A stretch of DNA of 64,000 nt from Nitrosococcus halophilus Nc 4 (GCF_000024725.1 NC_013960.1:4015428-4079427), one strand, 5' to 3'. Numbered from the stretch's first letter, positions 39,801-53,640 are shown. The notes: generated by a model not told the origin, from the letters alone. Numbers and translations are program-made.

Positions 39801-42185
39801 TTAGTGCTCCATCTGTTGAGCAAGAGGGCGAAATTGCAGATTGTAGAACATCTCCAGGTAACGACGGCTTTCCTCCCGCTCCAAGTTGGTCACATATTTC
39901 CAAAAACCATAGATGCGAGACAAGGTCATCATCCGCTCGGCATAAAGATCCCAAGTATAACGGCGTCTAATCCGCCGCAATGCGCCTTGGGAAAGATTTT
40001 CCCAATATTCAGGCTCAACTTGACAGCGCTCGAAGAAGTCGGCGATGGAGCCAGCAGCCTCTTCACCATGGTTAGGATTGATGTGAAAACCTGATATTTC
40101 GTCCTGGATAATCTCCAAGGGTCCCCCATAGCAAGTGGCAAAAGTAGGCAATCCGCTGCTCATTGCCTCTATCACCGTCAAGCCAAAGGCTTCAAAGAGT
40201 GCCGGCTGAACAAAAGCGCCGCGGGAATCAGCGACAAAACGGTAAAGCTCTCCCGCCAAATTTTTTTGCAGCAAAGTTCCTAACCAGCGTACTTGGTTAT
40301 CTAATTCATATTCTTCCATCAACTGATGCATGCGGGCAATTTGCGCCTGTTCTTCGCTGTCTGCCGATTGCGCCTCATCCACATAGCCGGCGACCACCAC
40401 CAAATTGACTTGTTTTCTCAACCGCTCACAGCGTCCGTACCATTCCACCAAACCGGTGATATTCTTGATTCGGTCAAGGCGCGCCATGGTAAACAACAAC
40501 GGCTTGCCCTTATCCTGGAGCCTGCCGCGGGCATCAGGTCGCCCGTTGCCCCATATTAACTCTTCGATTTCCCGACGCAATCCCCTTAAACGCCGTTTCC
40601 TCTCCCTATAGGGAAAATAAACTTCCGCATCGGCACCGGGGGAGACAATGTTGAATTTGGGATCAAAGACATCAATCCCCTGAACCACCTGATATAAGCC
40701 GGGCAAAATATAGGCACCATAGCTTTCATACTGACCCACGCTGCTCCGATCCCCTGCGATTTCCTGATAAGTACTGGTGATAATAAAATCAGCACTATTC
40801 ATGGCAATGAAATCAGCGGTAAATTGGCAGGAAAAATGATACTGGGCATCATTTTCCCGCCAATACAAATCGGAATAAAGATACTTGGTCTTTTCCAAGG
40901 CATGGGCAATATTACACTGGGTCACCCGCAGACGGTGGGCAAGGAGAGTAGCCACCAGGTTTCCGTCCGAGTAGTTGCCGATAATAAGATCCGGGCTTCC
41001 CTCAAGCTCGGCGAGAATTTCTCTTTCTACATCCATGGCGTAGCGTTCAAGGTAAGGCCAAACCTCAAAGCGGGAGAGCCAATAGGGCAGTGCTTCGCCA
41101 GCGGCACTGCGAAAGGGCACTCTCAAGATAGCGGCATTTTCCGTCCCGACAATGGCTTCTAAGCGTTGATCGCAACGGGTGCCCTGGGCCTCCGGGATCA
41201 AGCGAGTCACCACTAAAATCTGGGGCTCAATATCAAGCCCCTCCTCTTTTAGCTGGCGGCGCATTTCCTTCTCTAGAGCCCGAACCTGGTCCAAGATATA
41301 GACCACTTGCCCCCCCGTGTCTGGCAATCCCAGAATATTGCCTTGGCCAAAATACCCATGGGGGCTAAGAATAACGATATTGAAAATCATCGGAATACGG
41401 GCTAGGAAACGTTCCAAATTGCCCGGATCCGGGGCTTCGAGAATATCCATTAAGAGGCTAAAGGAATCCTCCATCTGAGCCACAGTCCCACCCCAACCAC
41501 GCTCAAACCCCAACTCCTGCAATTTATGCCCCACGGCTTCCCATTCAGCAGCCTTTGGGAAGCCACCGAGAAAATCCACCGCCCGGCGCAGGGCACGGCG
41601 TAATCCCCGTAAATCCTGGATACGATCATTCAACATTAAGGGTTGTCCCCGGCAGTGGTGGACACTTAAGAAGTTGAGTAAACATTGTCCTCCTGTTTCC
41701 AGCTCTTTAAATAACTGGCTAGAAAGATGCCGGTTGAGGAAATCCATTCCGCGGCCAATGGAACGAGTCTCACTAAGGCGGGGGAACTCCCGGTTGAAGG
41801 GCCCCATATCCACCTTCAGCGGCCATGGCTCATCCTGCTGAGGACCGAGCACTAGGCGCGCCTTGAACTCTAGAAATTGGGAAATGGTCACCGTTTCAAT
41901 CTGGATGACCTCTGCATGAATGCGGTAATATTCCCAGCTTGCGATTCCAGGACGTATCGACAAATAAATCCACTCGGGATCCACTGCCGCCTCCTGAACG
42001 GCTTGAATCATAGCAGCCAAGGGGGAATTGCGGAGTACCGACCCTACCTCCTTCTCATCACAGAAGTTATCGAACTCATCGATAAGGTCGGATCTCAGCA
42101 AAAAAGGCTTTTGGAGGGCCAAATAGCGGCGCAACAATAAGTAAACCACGTCCCTATGCTTGCCCACGAAATCAACCAATTCCAT
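39801..42185 (-). CDS. Sucrose synthase
   Basis: Reversible: sucrose + NDP = NDP-glucose + fructose. 794 residues, close to the plant enzymes (about 805). N-terminal regulatory domain (about 1-265), then a GT-B fold: [20 protein letters not shown] (287-306), the NDP-sugar site RLDRIKN (569-575) and the E-x7-E pair E665/E673 ([11 protein letters not shown]). Last gene of the sucrose operon; its start overlaps the SPS stop by one base. Likely used to recover UDP- or ADP-glucose from stored sucrose. Confidence 0.94.
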   Translation of the reverse strand: MELVDFVGKHRDVVYLLLRRYLALQKPFLLRSDLIDEFDNFCDEKEVGSVLRNSPLAAMIQAVQEAAVDPEWIYLSIRPGIASWEYYRIHAEVIQIETVTISQFLEFKARLVLGPQQDEPWPLKVDMGPFNREFPRLSETRSIGRGMDFLNRHLSSQLFKELETGGQCLLNFLSVHHCRGQPLMLNDRIQDLRGLRRALRRAVDFLGGFPKAAEWEAVGHKLQELGFERGWGGTVAQMEDSFSLLMDILEAPDPGNLERFLARIPMIFNIVILSPHGYFGQGNILGLPDTGGQVVYILDQVRALEKEMRRQLKEEGLDIEPQILVVTRLIPEAQGTRCDQRLEAIVGTENAAILRVPFRSAAGEALPYWLSRFEVWPYLERYAMDVEREILAELEGSPDLIIGNYSDGNLVATLLAHRLRVTQCNIAHALEKTKYLYSDLYWRENDAQYHFSCQFTADFIAMNSADFIITSTYQEIAGDRSSVGQYESYGAYILPGLYQVVQGIDVFDPKFNIVSPGADAEVYFPYRERKRRLRGLRREIEELIWGNGRPDARGRLQDKGKPLLFTMARLDRIKNITGLVEWYGRCERLRKQVNLVVVAGYVDEAQSADSEEQAQIARMHQLMEEYELDNQVRWLGTLLQKNLAGELYRFVADSRGAFVQPALFEAFGLTVIEAMSSGLPTFATCYGGPLEIIQDEISGFHINPNHGEEAAGSIADFFERCQVEPEYWENLSQGALRRIRRRYTWDLYAERMMTLSRIYGFWKYVTNLEREESRRYLEMFYNLQFRPLAQQMEH

Positions 42186-44344
42186 TATATTGCCCTTTCT
42201 TTGGCCGCTACCACCCTCTCCTGTTCAATAAAACCGTAGTGCTCTAAAGCTTCTAAAATCCCCCAGGCATGGTGCCCCTTGGCAAAATAAATGCTTGGAT
42301 CCTCATGCAGATGTTCAAGCTCAGGGCTATAGTTACCCACTACCGCCCCTAGGATGTTACCGGACAACATTTCCTCATCGCTGCCGGAGTCACCTACCAC
42401 CAGAAGGTGCTCTAGGGGGATGCCCCATTTGTCGCAAAAAAAACGGACCGCGCTTCCTTTGGAAGCCCGCACCGGCAATAAATCCAGGTAAGCTTGGTGG
42501 GAGTAAATAATATTGGCACTCAAATCCAGTCGCCGCAGATGGCGAGCAATCGCCGCTAGATCGATTCCTTTTTTAGGGTCTACGTAATAGCTGATTTTGC
42601 AAGGCAACTGTTCACTACGGGGCTGAAAACGGAGATGGGGGACATCACCCATTGCCTCGAGGATGGCCTCCCGTTTCCAGCGGTAACGGATATGCTGCTG
42701 CCAACTTTGATCCTCCACCAGATTGGGTCCATAGAAGATCTGAGACCCTACCCCCGTGATCAAAAGATCCGGCAAAGGAATTTCCCATTCCTTAAGTACC
42801 TTCAGGGTACTGGTGAAATTTCTTCCCGTGGCAATGCCAAAACCGATTTCAGTACCCGCTTCCTTAAGGTTTTTAAATAAATTGCGCAGGCCTTCCCTAT
42901 CTCCGGTTAAGGTGTTATCGATATCGCAGACCAGGACTTTTTCGGAAACGGGCAAGCGGCTCTTTTTTTTCGCCTGGAGCCTCGGTTTTTTCGCCTTCCG
43001 GATGACTTTGCCTACCTCGCGCAAATACTTTGTCACATGCCCTGGCCAGGAATAATGTTGATGGGCTCCCTTAAGGCCATTTTTTGCCCAACGCTGCCAC
43101 CGGCTGCGATCAGAAAGGGCCTCAAGCAGCACCTCACCCATGCGATCTGCATCCAAGGGGTCGATGAGATTCCCATTCTTGCAGTGTTCCAATATTTCTT
43201 GGGGCCCCCCGTCATGGGTAGCAATAACAGGCAGGCCACTAGCGGCTGCCTCAATCAATGTGAGGCCAAAAGGTTCGGTTAGCGCCGGATTGATAAAAAT
43301 ACCTTTGGACCGGGCCGCCAAACGATATAAGTCTGGGACGTCACTAATATCATGGTGCTTGGGATAGGCAATACTGCCATAAAGATCGTAGCGATCAATT
43401 AATAGCAATATCTCCTTTAGCACCGTCCTCGGCCCTTTCTCCATGGTGCTGATATCATCTCGGTTACCCGCCACCACGGCCAAGTTAGCTTTCTGGCGCA
43501 GGGCCGGGTTTTCCCCATAGGCGCGGATTAAAGTCGCAATATTTTTCCGCGCATCCGGCCGGGACAAAGCTAAGATCATGGGCTTACGGGGGTAGGATAG
43601 AAAACGATTGATTTGCCCCTCAATCGGTGGATTACGCCAGAAACGAGAGGGGGGATGAAACCGCTCCAGATCAGTGCCTGGGGGGATCACTACCATCCGC
43701 TTTGGCTGATAATTATCGTAAAGGGCATATTGTTCATCCACCTCCTGCTGAGTACTGGCAACGACCAGAGCGGCAGCACCGAGGGCCTGCTCTTCGGCCT
43801 CGATCCGTTGGCTTATATTGTATCGAGCCTCAATGCTCTCCTTGCTAGTCCCCCCTTCAAGAAGCCGTTGATGTTTTACTCGGCCTAAGGAATGTCCGGT
43901 ATGCACCAAGGGGATGCCTAACAGGCCTGACAGGCGTAACCCCACATAACCGGCATCCGCATAGTGGGAGTGGATGACATCGGGCAGGCGGCCGACGCGA
44001 CGAATGTGCTGAAGGGCATAATCGGCAAAACTGCCCAGATAAGGCCAGAGGACCTCTTTACGTAGATACCGGCGCGGGCCGCAGGATAAGCGTATAATTT
44101 GGGCCCGAGAGGAAAGATGTTCTATCGATTCCCCGTAATCCCTGTCTACTTTAGGATCAATGACTCTTCGCGTTAATAAATCGACCCGGCTCACCTGGGG
44201 ATTTTCCGCAAGCGCCCGCGCCAATTCAATGACATATTTGGTCTGTCCACCGGTATCGGCATCTCGGCCTAGCTCTAGCTCATGGCCGCGAATAAGCCCA
44301 TGGATGCTGATTAAAACAATGTACAAACCATCAGGGTGCTTCAT
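42185..44344 (-). CDS. Sucrose-phosphate synthase fused to sucrose-phosphatase domain
   Basis: Makes sucrose 6-phosphate from UDP-glucose and fructose 6-phosphate, then probably removes the phosphate. 719 residues. The GT4 part (1-450) has the [16 protein letters not shown] (30-45) and E-x7-E motifs (E357, E365). The HAD part (about 465-719) has the full DIDNTLTGD (474-482) and [10 protein letters not shown] (651-660) motifs, so the phosphatase looks active; in many plant SPS proteins this domain is degenerate. It overlaps fructokinase and sucrose synthase genes by one base each. Confidence 0.93.
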   Translation of the reverse strand: MKHPDGLYIVLISIHGLIRGHELELGRDADTGGQTKYVIELARALAENPQVSRVDLLTRRVIDPKVDRDYGESIEHLSSRAQIIRLSCGPRRYLRKEVLWPYLGSFADYALQHIRRVGRLPDVIHSHYADAGYVGLRLSGLLGIPLVHTGHSLGRVKHQRLLEGGTSKESIEARYNISQRIEAEEQALGAAALVVASTQQEVDEQYALYDNYQPKRMVVIPPGTDLERFHPPSRFWRNPPIEGQINRFLSYPRKPMILALSRPDARKNIATLIRAYGENPALRQKANLAVVAGNRDDISTMEKGPRTVLKEILLLIDRYDLYGSIAYPKHHDISDVPDLYRLAARSKGIFINPALTEPFGLTLIEAAASGLPVIATHDGGPQEILEHCKNGNLIDPLDADRMGEVLLEALSDRSRWQRWAKNGLKGAHQHYSWPGHVTKYLREVGKVIRKAKKPRLQAKKKSRLPVSEKVLVCDIDNTLTGDREGLRNLFKNLKEAGTEIGFGIATGRNFTSTLKVLKEWEIPLPDLLITGVGSQIFYGPNLVEDQSWQQHIRYRWKREAILEAMGDVPHLRFQPRSEQLPCKISYYVDPKKGIDLAAIARHLRRLDLSANIIYSHQAYLDLLPVRASKGSAVRFFCDKWGIPLEHLLVVGDSGSDEEMLSGNILGAVVGNYSPELEHLHEDPSIYFAKGHHAWGILEALEHYGFIEQERVVAAKERAI

Positions 44345-45258
44345 TAGATCTCCTGCCAGCTGGCCATAGCCCTAGCATAGAACTGGGGATCTTGGGTCAC
44401 GGCCCCCTGCATCGTACAGACCGTAGCGGCAAAATCCACCCCTCTCTCTAGAGCCTGCTTAAGTGGCCAATCCTGTAGAAGCGCTTGTATCATCACCGCG
44501 CTAAAGGCATCACCTGCACCCACCGTATCCACTACTTTAACGGAGTTGGCTTCGGCCCAATGGGATTGATTGTCTGCTGTCACCAGCAACGCCCCTTTTT
44601 CGCCTAATGTAACCAGTAACCACTCCAACTGGAAACGATGGCAAACCGACTGGGCCAGCTTTACCAGCTCTTCCTGGTTTTCAGCTCTCTCTTCAAGGAG
44701 GGTAAACAACTCGGCATCATTGAGCTTAGCCCAACGAGCAGTATGCAAGGCTTGCTCCATTGAATCACGCTGCCACCAGGGGGAACGAAGATTAAGATCC
44801 AGGAAAACCGGCGGATTACCAATCTTTGACAGGGTTTCCAGTGCGCTTCTGGAGGTAGAAGAACGTACTGCCAATGTGCCCCGATAAAGCAAGGGAGGAG
44901 CTTCACCGGATAACACTTTTAAGAGAGAAGCGGGATCAATAAAATCGTAGGCCTGGTTAGGGAGGATATTGAAGCTGGGCTGCCCCCCCTGGAGGGTAAC
45001 CTCTACTTTGCCTGTGGGATGAATAGGGTCCTGTTGAATAGCGCTGCAATCCATATCCCATTTTTCCATTGCAGCCAACACCTGTTGACCCTGTTCATCG
45101 GTACCCACCCGACTAATCAACAGAGGCGCTAATCCCAAACCTTGCAGGTGCCAAGCAACGTTGAAAGGGGCTCCCCCCAACACCTGGGCTCCATCGGGAA
45201 AACAATCGAAAAGCACTTCCCCAAAGACAAAAGGCCGCGGCAATGGTTGCTCTTCCAT
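44344..45258 (-). CDS. PfkB-family fructokinase
   Basis: Phosphorylates fructose, supplying fructose 6-phosphate and clearing the fructose made by sucrose synthase. 304 residues. N-terminal GEVLFDCFP and GGAPFNVAWHL, and the C-terminal PfkB signature VDTVGAGDAFSAV with the catalytic Asp, are present. First gene of the sucrose operon, one-base overlap with the sucrose-phosphate synthase gene. The substrate is inferred from context; other PfkB sugar kinases look similar. Confidence 0.88.
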   Translation of the reverse strand: MEEQPLPRPFVFGEVLFDCFPDGAQVLGGAPFNVAWHLQGLGLAPLLISRVGTDEQGQQVLAAMEKWDMDCSAIQQDPIHPTGKVEVTLQGGQPSFNILPNQAYDFIDPASLLKVLSGEAPPLLYRGTLAVRSSTSRSALETLSKIGNPPVFLDLNLRSPWWQRDSMEQALHTARWAKLNDAELFTLLEERAENQEELVKLAQSVCHRFQLEWLLVTLGEKGALLVTADNQSHWAEANSVKVVDTVGAGDAFSAVMIQALLQDWPLKQALERGVDFAATVCTMQGAVTQDPQFYARAMASWQEI

Positions 45259-45302
45259 AGTCTCTATAATCTAAATTTCCAAGTTCAAGAACTCCCTAAA
45301 GC

Positions 45303-47138
45303 CTACTCGACAGTAACAGATTTGGCCAGATTACGAGGCTGATCCACGTCTGTCCCCTTAATCACGGCAACATGATAGGCCAACAATTGCAATGGGATAG
45401 TGTAAATCAGGGGGGCAGTCTCATCCTCTACCGGCTGCATCTCCAAGACCTTCATCCCAGGACCAGATTTGACCTCTGCAGCCTGATCGGCAAACACATA
45501 GAGCTGACCACCGCGGGCCCGAACTTCTTGCAGGTTAGACTTCAATTTCTCTAAAACCTGATCATTAGGCGCGACCGCGATCACCGGCATATCTGCGTCT
45601 ACCAATGCCAGGGGACCATGCTTTAGCTCCCCCGCAGGATAAGCCTCGGCATGAATATAAGAAATCTCTTTGAGCTTGAGGGCCCCCTCCATTGCAATAG
45701 GGTAATGGGTCCCCCGCCCCAGGAACAAGGCATTCCGAATCTCTGCAAATTGCTGGGAAAGTTCCTCAATAGCTGGACTCAACTGCAATATCTGCTCTAC
45801 TCGGGCAGGGAGAAGCATTAGCTGGAAAACTAGGCGCGCTTCCTCCCCCGCAGCTAATCCGTGACGCCGTCCCAAGGCGATGACCAGAAGTAGCAATGCT
45901 GTCAACTGGGCGGTAAAAGCCTTGGTGGAGGCCACGCCAATTTCAGGACCCGCCCGTGTCATTAAAACCAAATCAGATTCTCGAACCAACGAGCTTTCTG
46001 GAACATTACAGATACTTAAACTGGGACCAAACCCTAACCGCTGAGCTTCTTTAAGGGCGGCAATCGTATCAGCGGTCTCCCCTGACTGGGACAAAGTCAC
46101 CACCAAAGTGTCAGGGGTAACGACGGGGCGACGGTAGCGAAACTCGCTGGCGATCTCCACCTGGCAAGGAATATTGGCAATGGATTCTAGCCAGTAACGG
46201 CCAACCATACCCGCGTGGTAACTGGTCCCACAGGCCAGGATCAGCACGGATTGGATTTTGTCCAATATTTCTCCTGCCTTAGGCCCGAAGGCTTCATCCA
46301 AAACCCGCTGCTCGCTAATCCGGCCTTCTAGGGTTTCCGCGATTGCCCGGGGCTGCTCGAAAATTTCCTTGAGCATATAGTGGCGGAATTCTCCCCGCTC
46401 TATGGCATCGGCGCGGAGTTTATTTTCCCGGATTGGCCGCTCCACCCGCCGACCCCTGGCGTCGTAAATGGTCACGCCCTCCCGGGTCAACTCGGCAATA
46501 TCCCCTTCTTCCAAAAAGATAAAACGCTGTGTCACCGGAAGCAGAGCGGCTACATCAGAGGCAATAAAGTATTCCCCAATCCCTATCCCAATGACCAGGG
46601 GACTACCCCGGCGAGCCGCCACTAAATGGTCGGGCTTCCTCGCTGAAATCACTCCCAAGGCATAGGCCCCTTTAAGGTCTTCGAGGGCATTCTGGACTGC
46701 CGCCAAGAGATTGTTATGCTGCTCTAGGTAGTGATAGATCTGATGGACAATGACCTCCGTATCAGTGTCTGAAGTAAATTCAAAACCGGCAGTCCGTTGC
46801 TGCGTTCGCAGTTCTTCGTAGTTTTCAATAATACCGTTATGAACCAAGGCCACCGTCTGCCGACAGATATGGGGATGGGCATTGGCTTCGCTAGGCTCGC
46901 CATGAGTCGCCCAGCGCGTATGAGCAATACCTATGGGACCGTTCAGGGCGGCACCCGAAAGGCCCTGCTCAAGTTCTACTATTTTGCCTCGCCGCCGCAC
47001 CCGCCGCAGGTCCGCACTTCCCCCATCAATGACAACCATCCCTGCCGAGTCGTAACCGCGGTATTCCAAACGCCGCAACCCTTCCAGTAGGATGGGAACC
47101 ACATCCCGCTGCGCAACCGCTCCGACGATACCACACAT
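45303..47138 (-). CDS. glmS: Glucosamine-6-phosphate synthase (isomerizing)
   Basis: Makes glucosamine 6-phosphate from fructose 6-phosphate and glutamine, the entry to peptidoglycan and LPS amino sugars. 611 residues: N-terminal glutaminase with catalytic C2 (MCGIVGAV), two SIS domains and the C-terminal KSVTVE end. No glmS ribozyme is expected or seen in this lineage. It follows glmU by 33 bases, the gammaproteobacterial atp-glmU-glmS order. Confidence 0.97.
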   Translation of the reverse strand: MCGIVGAVAQRDVVPILLEGLRRLEYRGYDSAGMVVIDGGSADLRRVRRRGKIVELEQGLSGAALNGPIGIAHTRWATHGEPSEANAHPHICRQTVALVHNGIIENYEELRTQQRTAGFEFTSDTDTEVIVHQIYHYLEQHNNLLAAVQNALEDLKGAYALGVISARKPDHLVAARRGSPLVIGIGIGEYFIASDVAALLPVTQRFIFLEEGDIAELTREGVTIYDARGRRVERPIRENKLRADAIERGEFRHYMLKEIFEQPRAIAETLEGRISEQRVLDEAFGPKAGEILDKIQSVLILACGTSYHAGMVGRYWLESIANIPCQVEIASEFRYRRPVVTPDTLVVTLSQSGETADTIAALKEAQRLGFGPSLSICNVPESSLVRESDLVLMTRAGPEIGVASTKAFTAQLTALLLLVIALGRRHGLAAGEEARLVFQLMLLPARVEQILQLSPAIEELSQQFAEIRNALFLGRGTHYPIAMEGALKLKEISYIHAEAYPAGELKHGPLALVDADMPVIAVAPNDQVLEKLKSNLQEVRARGGQLYVFADQAAEVKSGPGMKVLEMQPVEDETAPLIYTIPLQLLAYHVAVIKGTDVDQPRNLAKSVTVE

Positions 47139-47171
47139 TGCCCCATCCTCCCTTGTTGTTTTTAGGCCAGA

Positions 47172-48545
47172 TTATCCATCACTCTTATTTTTAGTAGCCC
47201 GCTTCCATCCAGAGCGCGTTTGTTGCGGCACCCGACTTAGGGTTAATTCACCAGGAGGTGCATCCCGGGTAATTGTCGCGCCGGCACCAATGGTAGCACC
47301 TGTACCGATTTTCACCGGGGCCACAATCTGAGTATCTGAACCAATAAAGGCATGGTCTTCAATAATTGTATGATGTTTATTAGCGCCATCGTAATTACAG
47401 GTAATGGTACCCGCGCCGATGTTGACATCCTTGCCGATAGTAGCATCCCCAATATAACTCAAGTGATTAACCTTAGAACCTTGGTTGATGGTGGATTTTT
47501 TAATTTCCACAAAATTGCCCACATGTACCCCCTCACCTAACTTTGTTTCAGGGCGGATACGAGCAAAGGGACCAATCCGAGCATAGGCATCAATGGTGGC
47601 GTCCTCAATGACGCAATTCGCCAGCACCTCAACCCCTTCCCCCAGCACTGCATTGCGGATATAGCAGTTAGGCCCGATTGTCACTCCGTCACCAAGGGCT
47701 ACGCGACCCTCAAAAATTACGTTAATATCAATATCAATATCTTGTCCCACCTCCAGCTCTCCTCGCAGGTCAAAGCGGGCTGGGTCACTGAGGCTAACCC
47801 CTTCCCCCATTAAACGGGCCGCCTCTCGGGCCTGGTAAGCGCGCTCTAAACGAGCCAGCTGCCCGCGATCATTGATACCCATCACCTCCACTGGATCGGT
47901 TGCTGAGACTGCCTCAACCCTATGATTGTCGGCAATAGCGTGCTCAATAATGTCTGTCAGGTAATATTCTCCCTGAGCATTGTTATTGCTAAGCTTGGGA
48001 ATGAGCTGTCCTAAATAACCAGCCTCTATAGCGATGATGCCCGTGTTGACTTCCCGGATTTTCCGTTGCTCCGGGCTTGCATCAGCCTCCTCAACAATTT
48101 TAGATATCCTTCCCGACCTGTCCCGAATAATTCGGCCATAGCCCTTAGGATGCGGCAGTTCAACCGTAAGTAGCCCTATTCCCCCCTCGCCAGCCGTGGC
48201 AAGCAGGCTTTGGAGGGTCTGAACCTCGACCAAGGGAACATCCCCATAAAGGATTAGTAGCAATGCTTCCGGGTTGACATGGGGCAATCCCTGAGCCACG
48301 GCATGGCCCGTGCCAAGTTGGGACTCTTGCCGCACCCAAGCAATATCGGTTACCCCAATAGCCTTTGGAACGGTTTCTCCGCCATGACCGTAGACTATAC
48401 TAATCTGCTCTGGATTGAGCTGGCGTGCCTTTGCAATCACATGACTCAATAGCGGCCGACCCGCGAGTCGATGGAGCACTTTTGGCAAGGTTGAACGCAT
48501 GCGGGTTCCTTGCCCCGCTGCCAAGATAATAACGCTAACAGCCAC
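47172..48545 (-). CDS. glmU: Bifunctional GlmU (GlcN-1-P acetyltransferase / UDP-GlcNAc pyrophosphorylase)
   Basis: Last two steps of UDP-GlcNAc synthesis. 457 residues: N-terminal nucleotidyltransferase (LAAGQGTRMRSTLPK at 8-22) and C-terminal left-handed beta-helix of hexapeptide repeats (about 250-440), with the acetyltransferase NYDGANKHHT motif. Downstream of the atp operon, beyond its terminator, so it should have its own promoter in 48546-48674. Confidence 0.97.
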   Translation of the reverse strand: MAVSVIILAAGQGTRMRSTLPKVLHRLAGRPLLSHVIAKARQLNPEQISIVYGHGGETVPKAIGVTDIAWVRQESQLGTGHAVAQGLPHVNPEALLLILYGDVPLVEVQTLQSLLATAGEGGIGLLTVELPHPKGYGRIIRDRSGRISKIVEEADASPEQRKIREVNTGIIAIEAGYLGQLIPKLSNNNAQGEYYLTDIIEHAIADNHRVEAVSATDPVEVMGINDRGQLARLERAYQAREAARLMGEGVSLSDPARFDLRGELEVGQDIDIDINVIFEGRVALGDGVTIGPNCYIRNAVLGEGVEVLANCVIEDATIDAYARIGPFARIRPETKLGEGVHVGNFVEIKKSTINQGSKVNHLSYIGDATIGKDVNIGAGTITCNYDGANKHHTIIEDHAFIGSDTQIVAPVKIGTGATIGAGATITRDAPPGELTLSRVPQQTRSGWKRATKNKSDG

Positions 48546-48674
48546 TATTTCCCCTCTAATTAGGCTTGATGGGAGAGTACTTATTTCCCCCTGAGCGTTT
48601 ACTCAAGATTGAAAACCAGCATTATGAATTATCATTTTTATGTTTCTTGAGTGTTATATTAGGCCAGGATATGG

Positions 48675-48712
48675 AAATAAAAAAGGCCGTCAATTGACGG
48701 CCTTTTTTATTT
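48675..48712 (-). terminator. Perfect 38-base palindromic terminator of the atp operon
   Basis: Two 19-base arms (AAATAAAAAAGGCCGTCAA and its exact complement) meet without a spacer. GGCCGTCAA/TTGACGGCC forms the stem, with A-run before and T-run after on both strands, so it can end transcription in both directions. It lies 16 bases beyond the atpC stop. Confidence 0.92.
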
Positions 48713-48728
48713 CCTTAAGAAAATTTGC

Positions 48729-49160
48729 TCACCTTCTTTGGCCGAGCTTTTTGCGCACCCGCTCAATGGCTCTGAGTTGGGCAATAGCCTCAGCAAGCTC
48801 GGCTTCGGCTCGGGCATAATCCATTTCCCCTTCTCGGTTACGGAGCGCCTCCTCTGCCCGTTGTTTAGCGGCAAGGGCAGCGGCTTCATCAATATCCGTG
48901 GCCCGCTGGGCAGTATCCGCCAACACCGTAACCACGTGGGGTTGGACCTCAAGCAACCCACCGGAGACATAAAATAAATCCTCCTGGCCTTCCGGACGCT
49001 GAACTCGGACCTCCCCAGGTTTAAGCCGGGTCAGCAAAGGGGTGTGGCGAGGCATGATACCCACCTCACCCATCTCTGCGGGTGCGAACACCATATTGGC
49101 CGTTCCGGAGAAGATTTCCCTCTCGGCACTCACAACGTCCACATGCATAGTCATGGCCAT
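48729..49160 (-). CDS. atpC: ATP synthase F1 epsilon subunit
   Basis: Central-stalk subunit that regulates ATP hydrolysis. 143 residues: N-terminal beta-sandwich ([33 protein letters not shown]) and two C-terminal helices (about 90-140). Last gene of atpIBEFHAGDC, 24 bases after atpD and followed by a strong terminator. Confidence 0.96.
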   Translation of the reverse strand: MAMTMHVDVVSAEREIFSGTANMVFAPAEMGEVGIMPRHTPLLTRLKPGEVRVQRPEGQEDLFYVSGGLLEVQPHVVTVLADTAQRATDIDEAAALAAKQRAEEALRNREGEMDYARAEAELAEAIAQLRAIERVRKKLGQRR

Positions 49161-49184
49161 TCCCTTCTCCTCACGCGTTCCCGA

Positions 49185-50573
<1,389 letters not shown>

Positions 50574-50635
50574 TTAGCGATAATAGTGTGTCTCTGTTAC
50601 CCGCTTGCCCTTAGGCCTGGAACCAGGGACAGGAT

Positions 50636-51499
50636 CTAAAGAGCAGCGGCGCCGCCCACGATCTCTGATAGTTCCTGGGTAATTGCCGCCTGCCTGGCCT
50701 TGTTGTAGGCCAACTGGAGATCATTAATCAGGCTCCCAGCATTGTCCGAAGCGGCTTTCATAGCAACCATTCGGGCAGCCTGTTCACAAGCGATATTCTC
50801 TACCACACCCTGATAGACCAATGATTCAATATATCGAACGAGTAATTGGTCCAGAACTTCCTTCGCTTCCGGCTCATAGAGATAATCCCAATGATGCTCT
50901 AGCTTTTCATCCATCTCTCCGGCATCAATAGGCAACAACTGCTCGATCCCTGGGCGCTGGGTCATGGTGTTGACGAATTCATTAAATACCAAGTAGAGGC
51001 GATCAATATTCCCCTCTTGGTAATCATCAAGCATCACCTTAACGGTCCCAATCAAATCCTCCACATGGGGGCTATCTCCAAGATGGGTCGCCTGAGCCAC
51101 AATCTTGCCGCCAAATCGGCGAAAGAAGACACTTGCCTTTTGGCCAATAGTGCAAAGTTCGATGGGCACGCCTTTTCCATCCCATTCCCGCATGGTCCGC
51201 AAAAGGCTTCTGAACAAATTGGTATTCAGACCACCACATAGCCCTCTATCGCTAGAGACAATAATGAAACCGACCTTCTTGACCTCACGACTAATCAGAT
51301 AGGGATGTTGATATTCTGGATGAGCCTGGGCCAAGTGACGGATTACATTGCGGACTTTATCCGCATAGGGGCGGGAAGCCCTCATCCGATCTTGGGCCTT
51401 ACGCATTTTACTCGCCGCCACCATTTCCATCGCGCGGGTAATCTTTTGCGTATTCTTAACACTGCCAATCTTACCGCGTATTTCTTTACCACTTGCCAT
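50636..51499 (-). CDS. atpG: ATP synthase F1 gamma subunit
   Basis: Rotor shaft. 287 residues. N-terminal coiled-coil helix ([30 protein letters not shown]) and C-terminal helix ([42 protein letters not shown] is the normal family ending) fit the family. 74 bases separate it from atpD, 15 from atpA. Confidence 0.97.
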   Translation of the reverse strand: MASGKEIRGKIGSVKNTQKITRAMEMVAASKMRKAQDRMRASRPYADKVRNVIRHLAQAHPEYQHPYLISREVKKVGFIIVSSDRGLCGGLNTNLFRSLLRTMREWDGKGVPIELCTIGQKASVFFRRFGGKIVAQATHLGDSPHVEDLIGTVKVMLDDYQEGNIDRLYLVFNEFVNTMTQRPGIEQLLPIDAGEMDEKLEHHWDYLYEPEAKEVLDQLLVRYIESLVYQGVVENIACEQAARMVAMKAASDNAGSLINDLQLAYNKARQAAITQELSEIVGGAAAL

Positions 51500-51514
51500 G
51501 GATGATGCTCCCGC

Positions 51515-53062
51515 TTACCACGTGCTAGTGGTTTTGAAGTTCTCAATGGCAGCTCTAATCTCTGCTGCAATTTCGTCACCGTAATCACCCGTTTGGGTGA
51601 TCTTGTCCAGGAGCTCTGGATGGCTGGATTTCATATAGCCCTGTAAAGCGGCTTCGAAGTCCTGGATCTTCTCGACCTCAATATCATCCAAGAAGCCCTC
51701 ATTAGCAGCGAACAATGACACCGCCATTTGACCCACGCTCATTGGCGAGTATTGTGTTTGCTTCATGAGCTCCGTCACCCGCTGACCACGCTCAAGCTGC
51801 TTCCGGGTTGCCTCGTCCAAATCGGAAGCAAACTGGGCAAAGGCCGCAAGCTCCCGATACTGAGCAAGATCTAGGCGAACCCCGCCCCCTAGCTTTTTGA
51901 TGATCTTAGTCTGGGCTGATCCCCCCACCCGTGACACCGAAAGGCCCGCATTTATAGCTGGACGGATACCGGCGTTAAATAGATCCGTTTCCAAGAAAAT
52001 CTGGCCGTCCGTAATAGAAATAACGTTAGTGGGGATAAAAGCGGAGACGTCCCCCGCCTGAGTCTCAATAATAGGTAAGGCGGTCAAAGAACCGGTCTTC
52101 CCTTTAACCTCGCCATCAGTTAATTTTTCCACTTGCTCGGCATTAACCCGGGCAGCCCGCTCCAATAAGCGGGAATGGAGGTAAAAGACGTCGCCAGGAA
52201 ACGCCTCGCGCCCCGGTGGGCGACGGAGCAACAAGGAGACCTGCCGATAGGCCCAGGCCTGTTTGGTAAGGTCGTCATAAATAATCAGGGCATCCTCTCC
52301 CCGATCACGGAAATATTCACCCATGGCACAACCGGCATAGGGCGCAATAAATTGCAGCGCAGCCGATTCAGAAGCATTTGCGGCAACGATAATAGTATGT
52401 TCTAGGGCTCCATGTTCTTCCAGTTTGCGCACCACACCCGCAACGGAGGAAGCCTTTTGGCCGATGGCTACATAGATACACTTAATACCGGTGCCTCTTT
52501 GATTGATGATGGTATCTACGGCGACCGCTGTCTTTCCCGTTTGCCGATCCCCAATGATCAGCTCCCGCTGACCCCGACCAATGGGCACCATGGAGTCAAT
52601 GGCTTTCAAACCCGTTTGCACCGGTTGCGAAACCGACTGGCGGGTAATAACGCCGGGTGCCACCTTTTCAATTGGGGAGGTTGCTTCTGCCTCAATAGGT
52701 CCCCCCCCATCAATGGGAATACCCAAAGAATCGACCACCCGACCGAGTAATGCTTCTCCAACCGGCACTTCCAAGATCCGGCCAGTACACTTGACTCGAT
52801 CACCTTCAGAGATATGTTGGTAAGGGCCAAGTACTACGGCACCGACTGAATCCCGCTCTAGGTTCATGGCAAGACCGTAGGTGTTGCCCGGGAATTCAAT
52901 CATTTCACCAAACATAACGTCGGCAAGCCCATGAACACGGACAATACCGTCAGTCACACTGACCACCGTACCTTCCGTACGGGCTTCTACCTTGGCTTCG
53001 AATCCTTCAATACGTTTTCTAATAAGTTCGCTAATTTCTGCAGCGTTGAGTTGCAGTTGCAT
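51515..53062 (-). CDS. atpA: ATP synthase F1 alpha subunit
   Basis: Regulatory nucleotide-binding subunit of F1. 515 residues. P-loop [11 protein letters not shown] at about 170-180, the arginine finger region and the signature [17 protein letters not shown] are present. Between atpH and atpG, with normal length and start ([18 protein letters not shown]). Confidence 0.98.
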   Translation of the reverse strand: MQLQLNAAEISELIRKRIEGFEAKVEARTEGTVVSVTDGIVRVHGLADVMFGEMIEFPGNTYGLAMNLERDSVGAVVLGPYQHISEGDRVKCTGRILEVPVGEALLGRVVDSLGIPIDGGGPIEAEATSPIEKVAPGVITRQSVSQPVQTGLKAIDSMVPIGRGQRELIIGDRQTGKTAVAVDTIINQRGTGIKCIYVAIGQKASSVAGVVRKLEEHGALEHTIIVAANASESAALQFIAPYAGCAMGEYFRDRGEDALIIYDDLTKQAWAYRQVSLLLRRPPGREAFPGDVFYLHSRLLERAARVNAEQVEKLTDGEVKGKTGSLTALPIIETQAGDVSAFIPTNVISITDGQIFLETDLFNAGIRPAINAGLSVSRVGGSAQTKIIKKLGGGVRLDLAQYRELAAFAQFASDLDEATRKQLERGQRVTELMKQTQYSPMSVGQMAVSLFAANEGFLDDIEVEKIQDFEAALQGYMKSSHPELLDKITQTGDYGDEIAAEIRAAIENFKTTSTW

Positions 53063-53088
53063 GGCTATGTCCTCTTATTCGGCCCGCT

Positions 53089-53625
53089 CTAGTGCAGCAA
53101 CGAGGTGGCCAACTGATTAAGTTTCCCAATAGCAGAACCGTCAATAACCAAATCGCCGGCGCGGATAACAACGCCACCTAGCAGGGATTCATCGGTTTTA
53201 CAGGAAAAGGTCACCTCACGTCCTAGCCGACGTTTGAGGGCGGTCGCAATTTCATTCAATTGATCTTCGGTCAGCGGCTTAGCCGAGATAATCTCGGCTT
53301 CTATTGTTTCTTCGGTTTCAGCCCGCAGCTGCTCAAACAAGGTAGCAATTTCCGGAAGCACGGACAGGCGATCATTGTCGGCTAATACTTTGAGAAAGTT
53401 TTTAGCGGCGTCAGTGACCGTATCGCCTCCGATTTCAACAAACAACTCAATGAGCTGATCGGAAGTGTAGCGCGGATCGTCGATCAAAATCTGTATTTCC
53501 GGGTCTCTAGCTAGGTCCGCAAATGCATTTAGCGCACCCGACCATTGATCGTAGTTCCCCTGTGCCTGGGCTAGCTCAAACACCGCATTGGCATACGGTC
53601 GAGCAATCGTTATCTTTTCAGCCAT
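53089..53625 (-). CDS. atpH: ATP synthase F1 delta subunit
   Basis: Connects F1 to the peripheral stalk. 178 residues, six-helix N-terminal domain (ARPYANAVFELAQAQG) and the C-terminal domain with the family end (GGVVIRAGDLVIDGSAIGKLNQLATSL). Between atpF and atpA. Confidence 0.96.
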   Translation of the reverse strand: MAEKITIARPYANAVFELAQAQGNYDQWSGALNAFADLARDPEIQILIDDPRYTSDQLIELFVEIGGDTVTDAAKNFLKVLADNDRLSVLPEIATLFEQLRAETEETIEAEIISAKPLTEDQLNEIATALKRRLGREVTFSCKTDESLLGGVVIRAGDLVIDGSAIGKLNQLATSLLH

Positions 53626-53640
53626 TAACTTATAAGATCC

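Noticed and set aside
45303..47138. Possible glmS ribozyme or GlmY/Z-type control
   Set aside because: The ribozyme is a Gram-positive feature, and the 33 bases before glmS leave no room for a structured leader.
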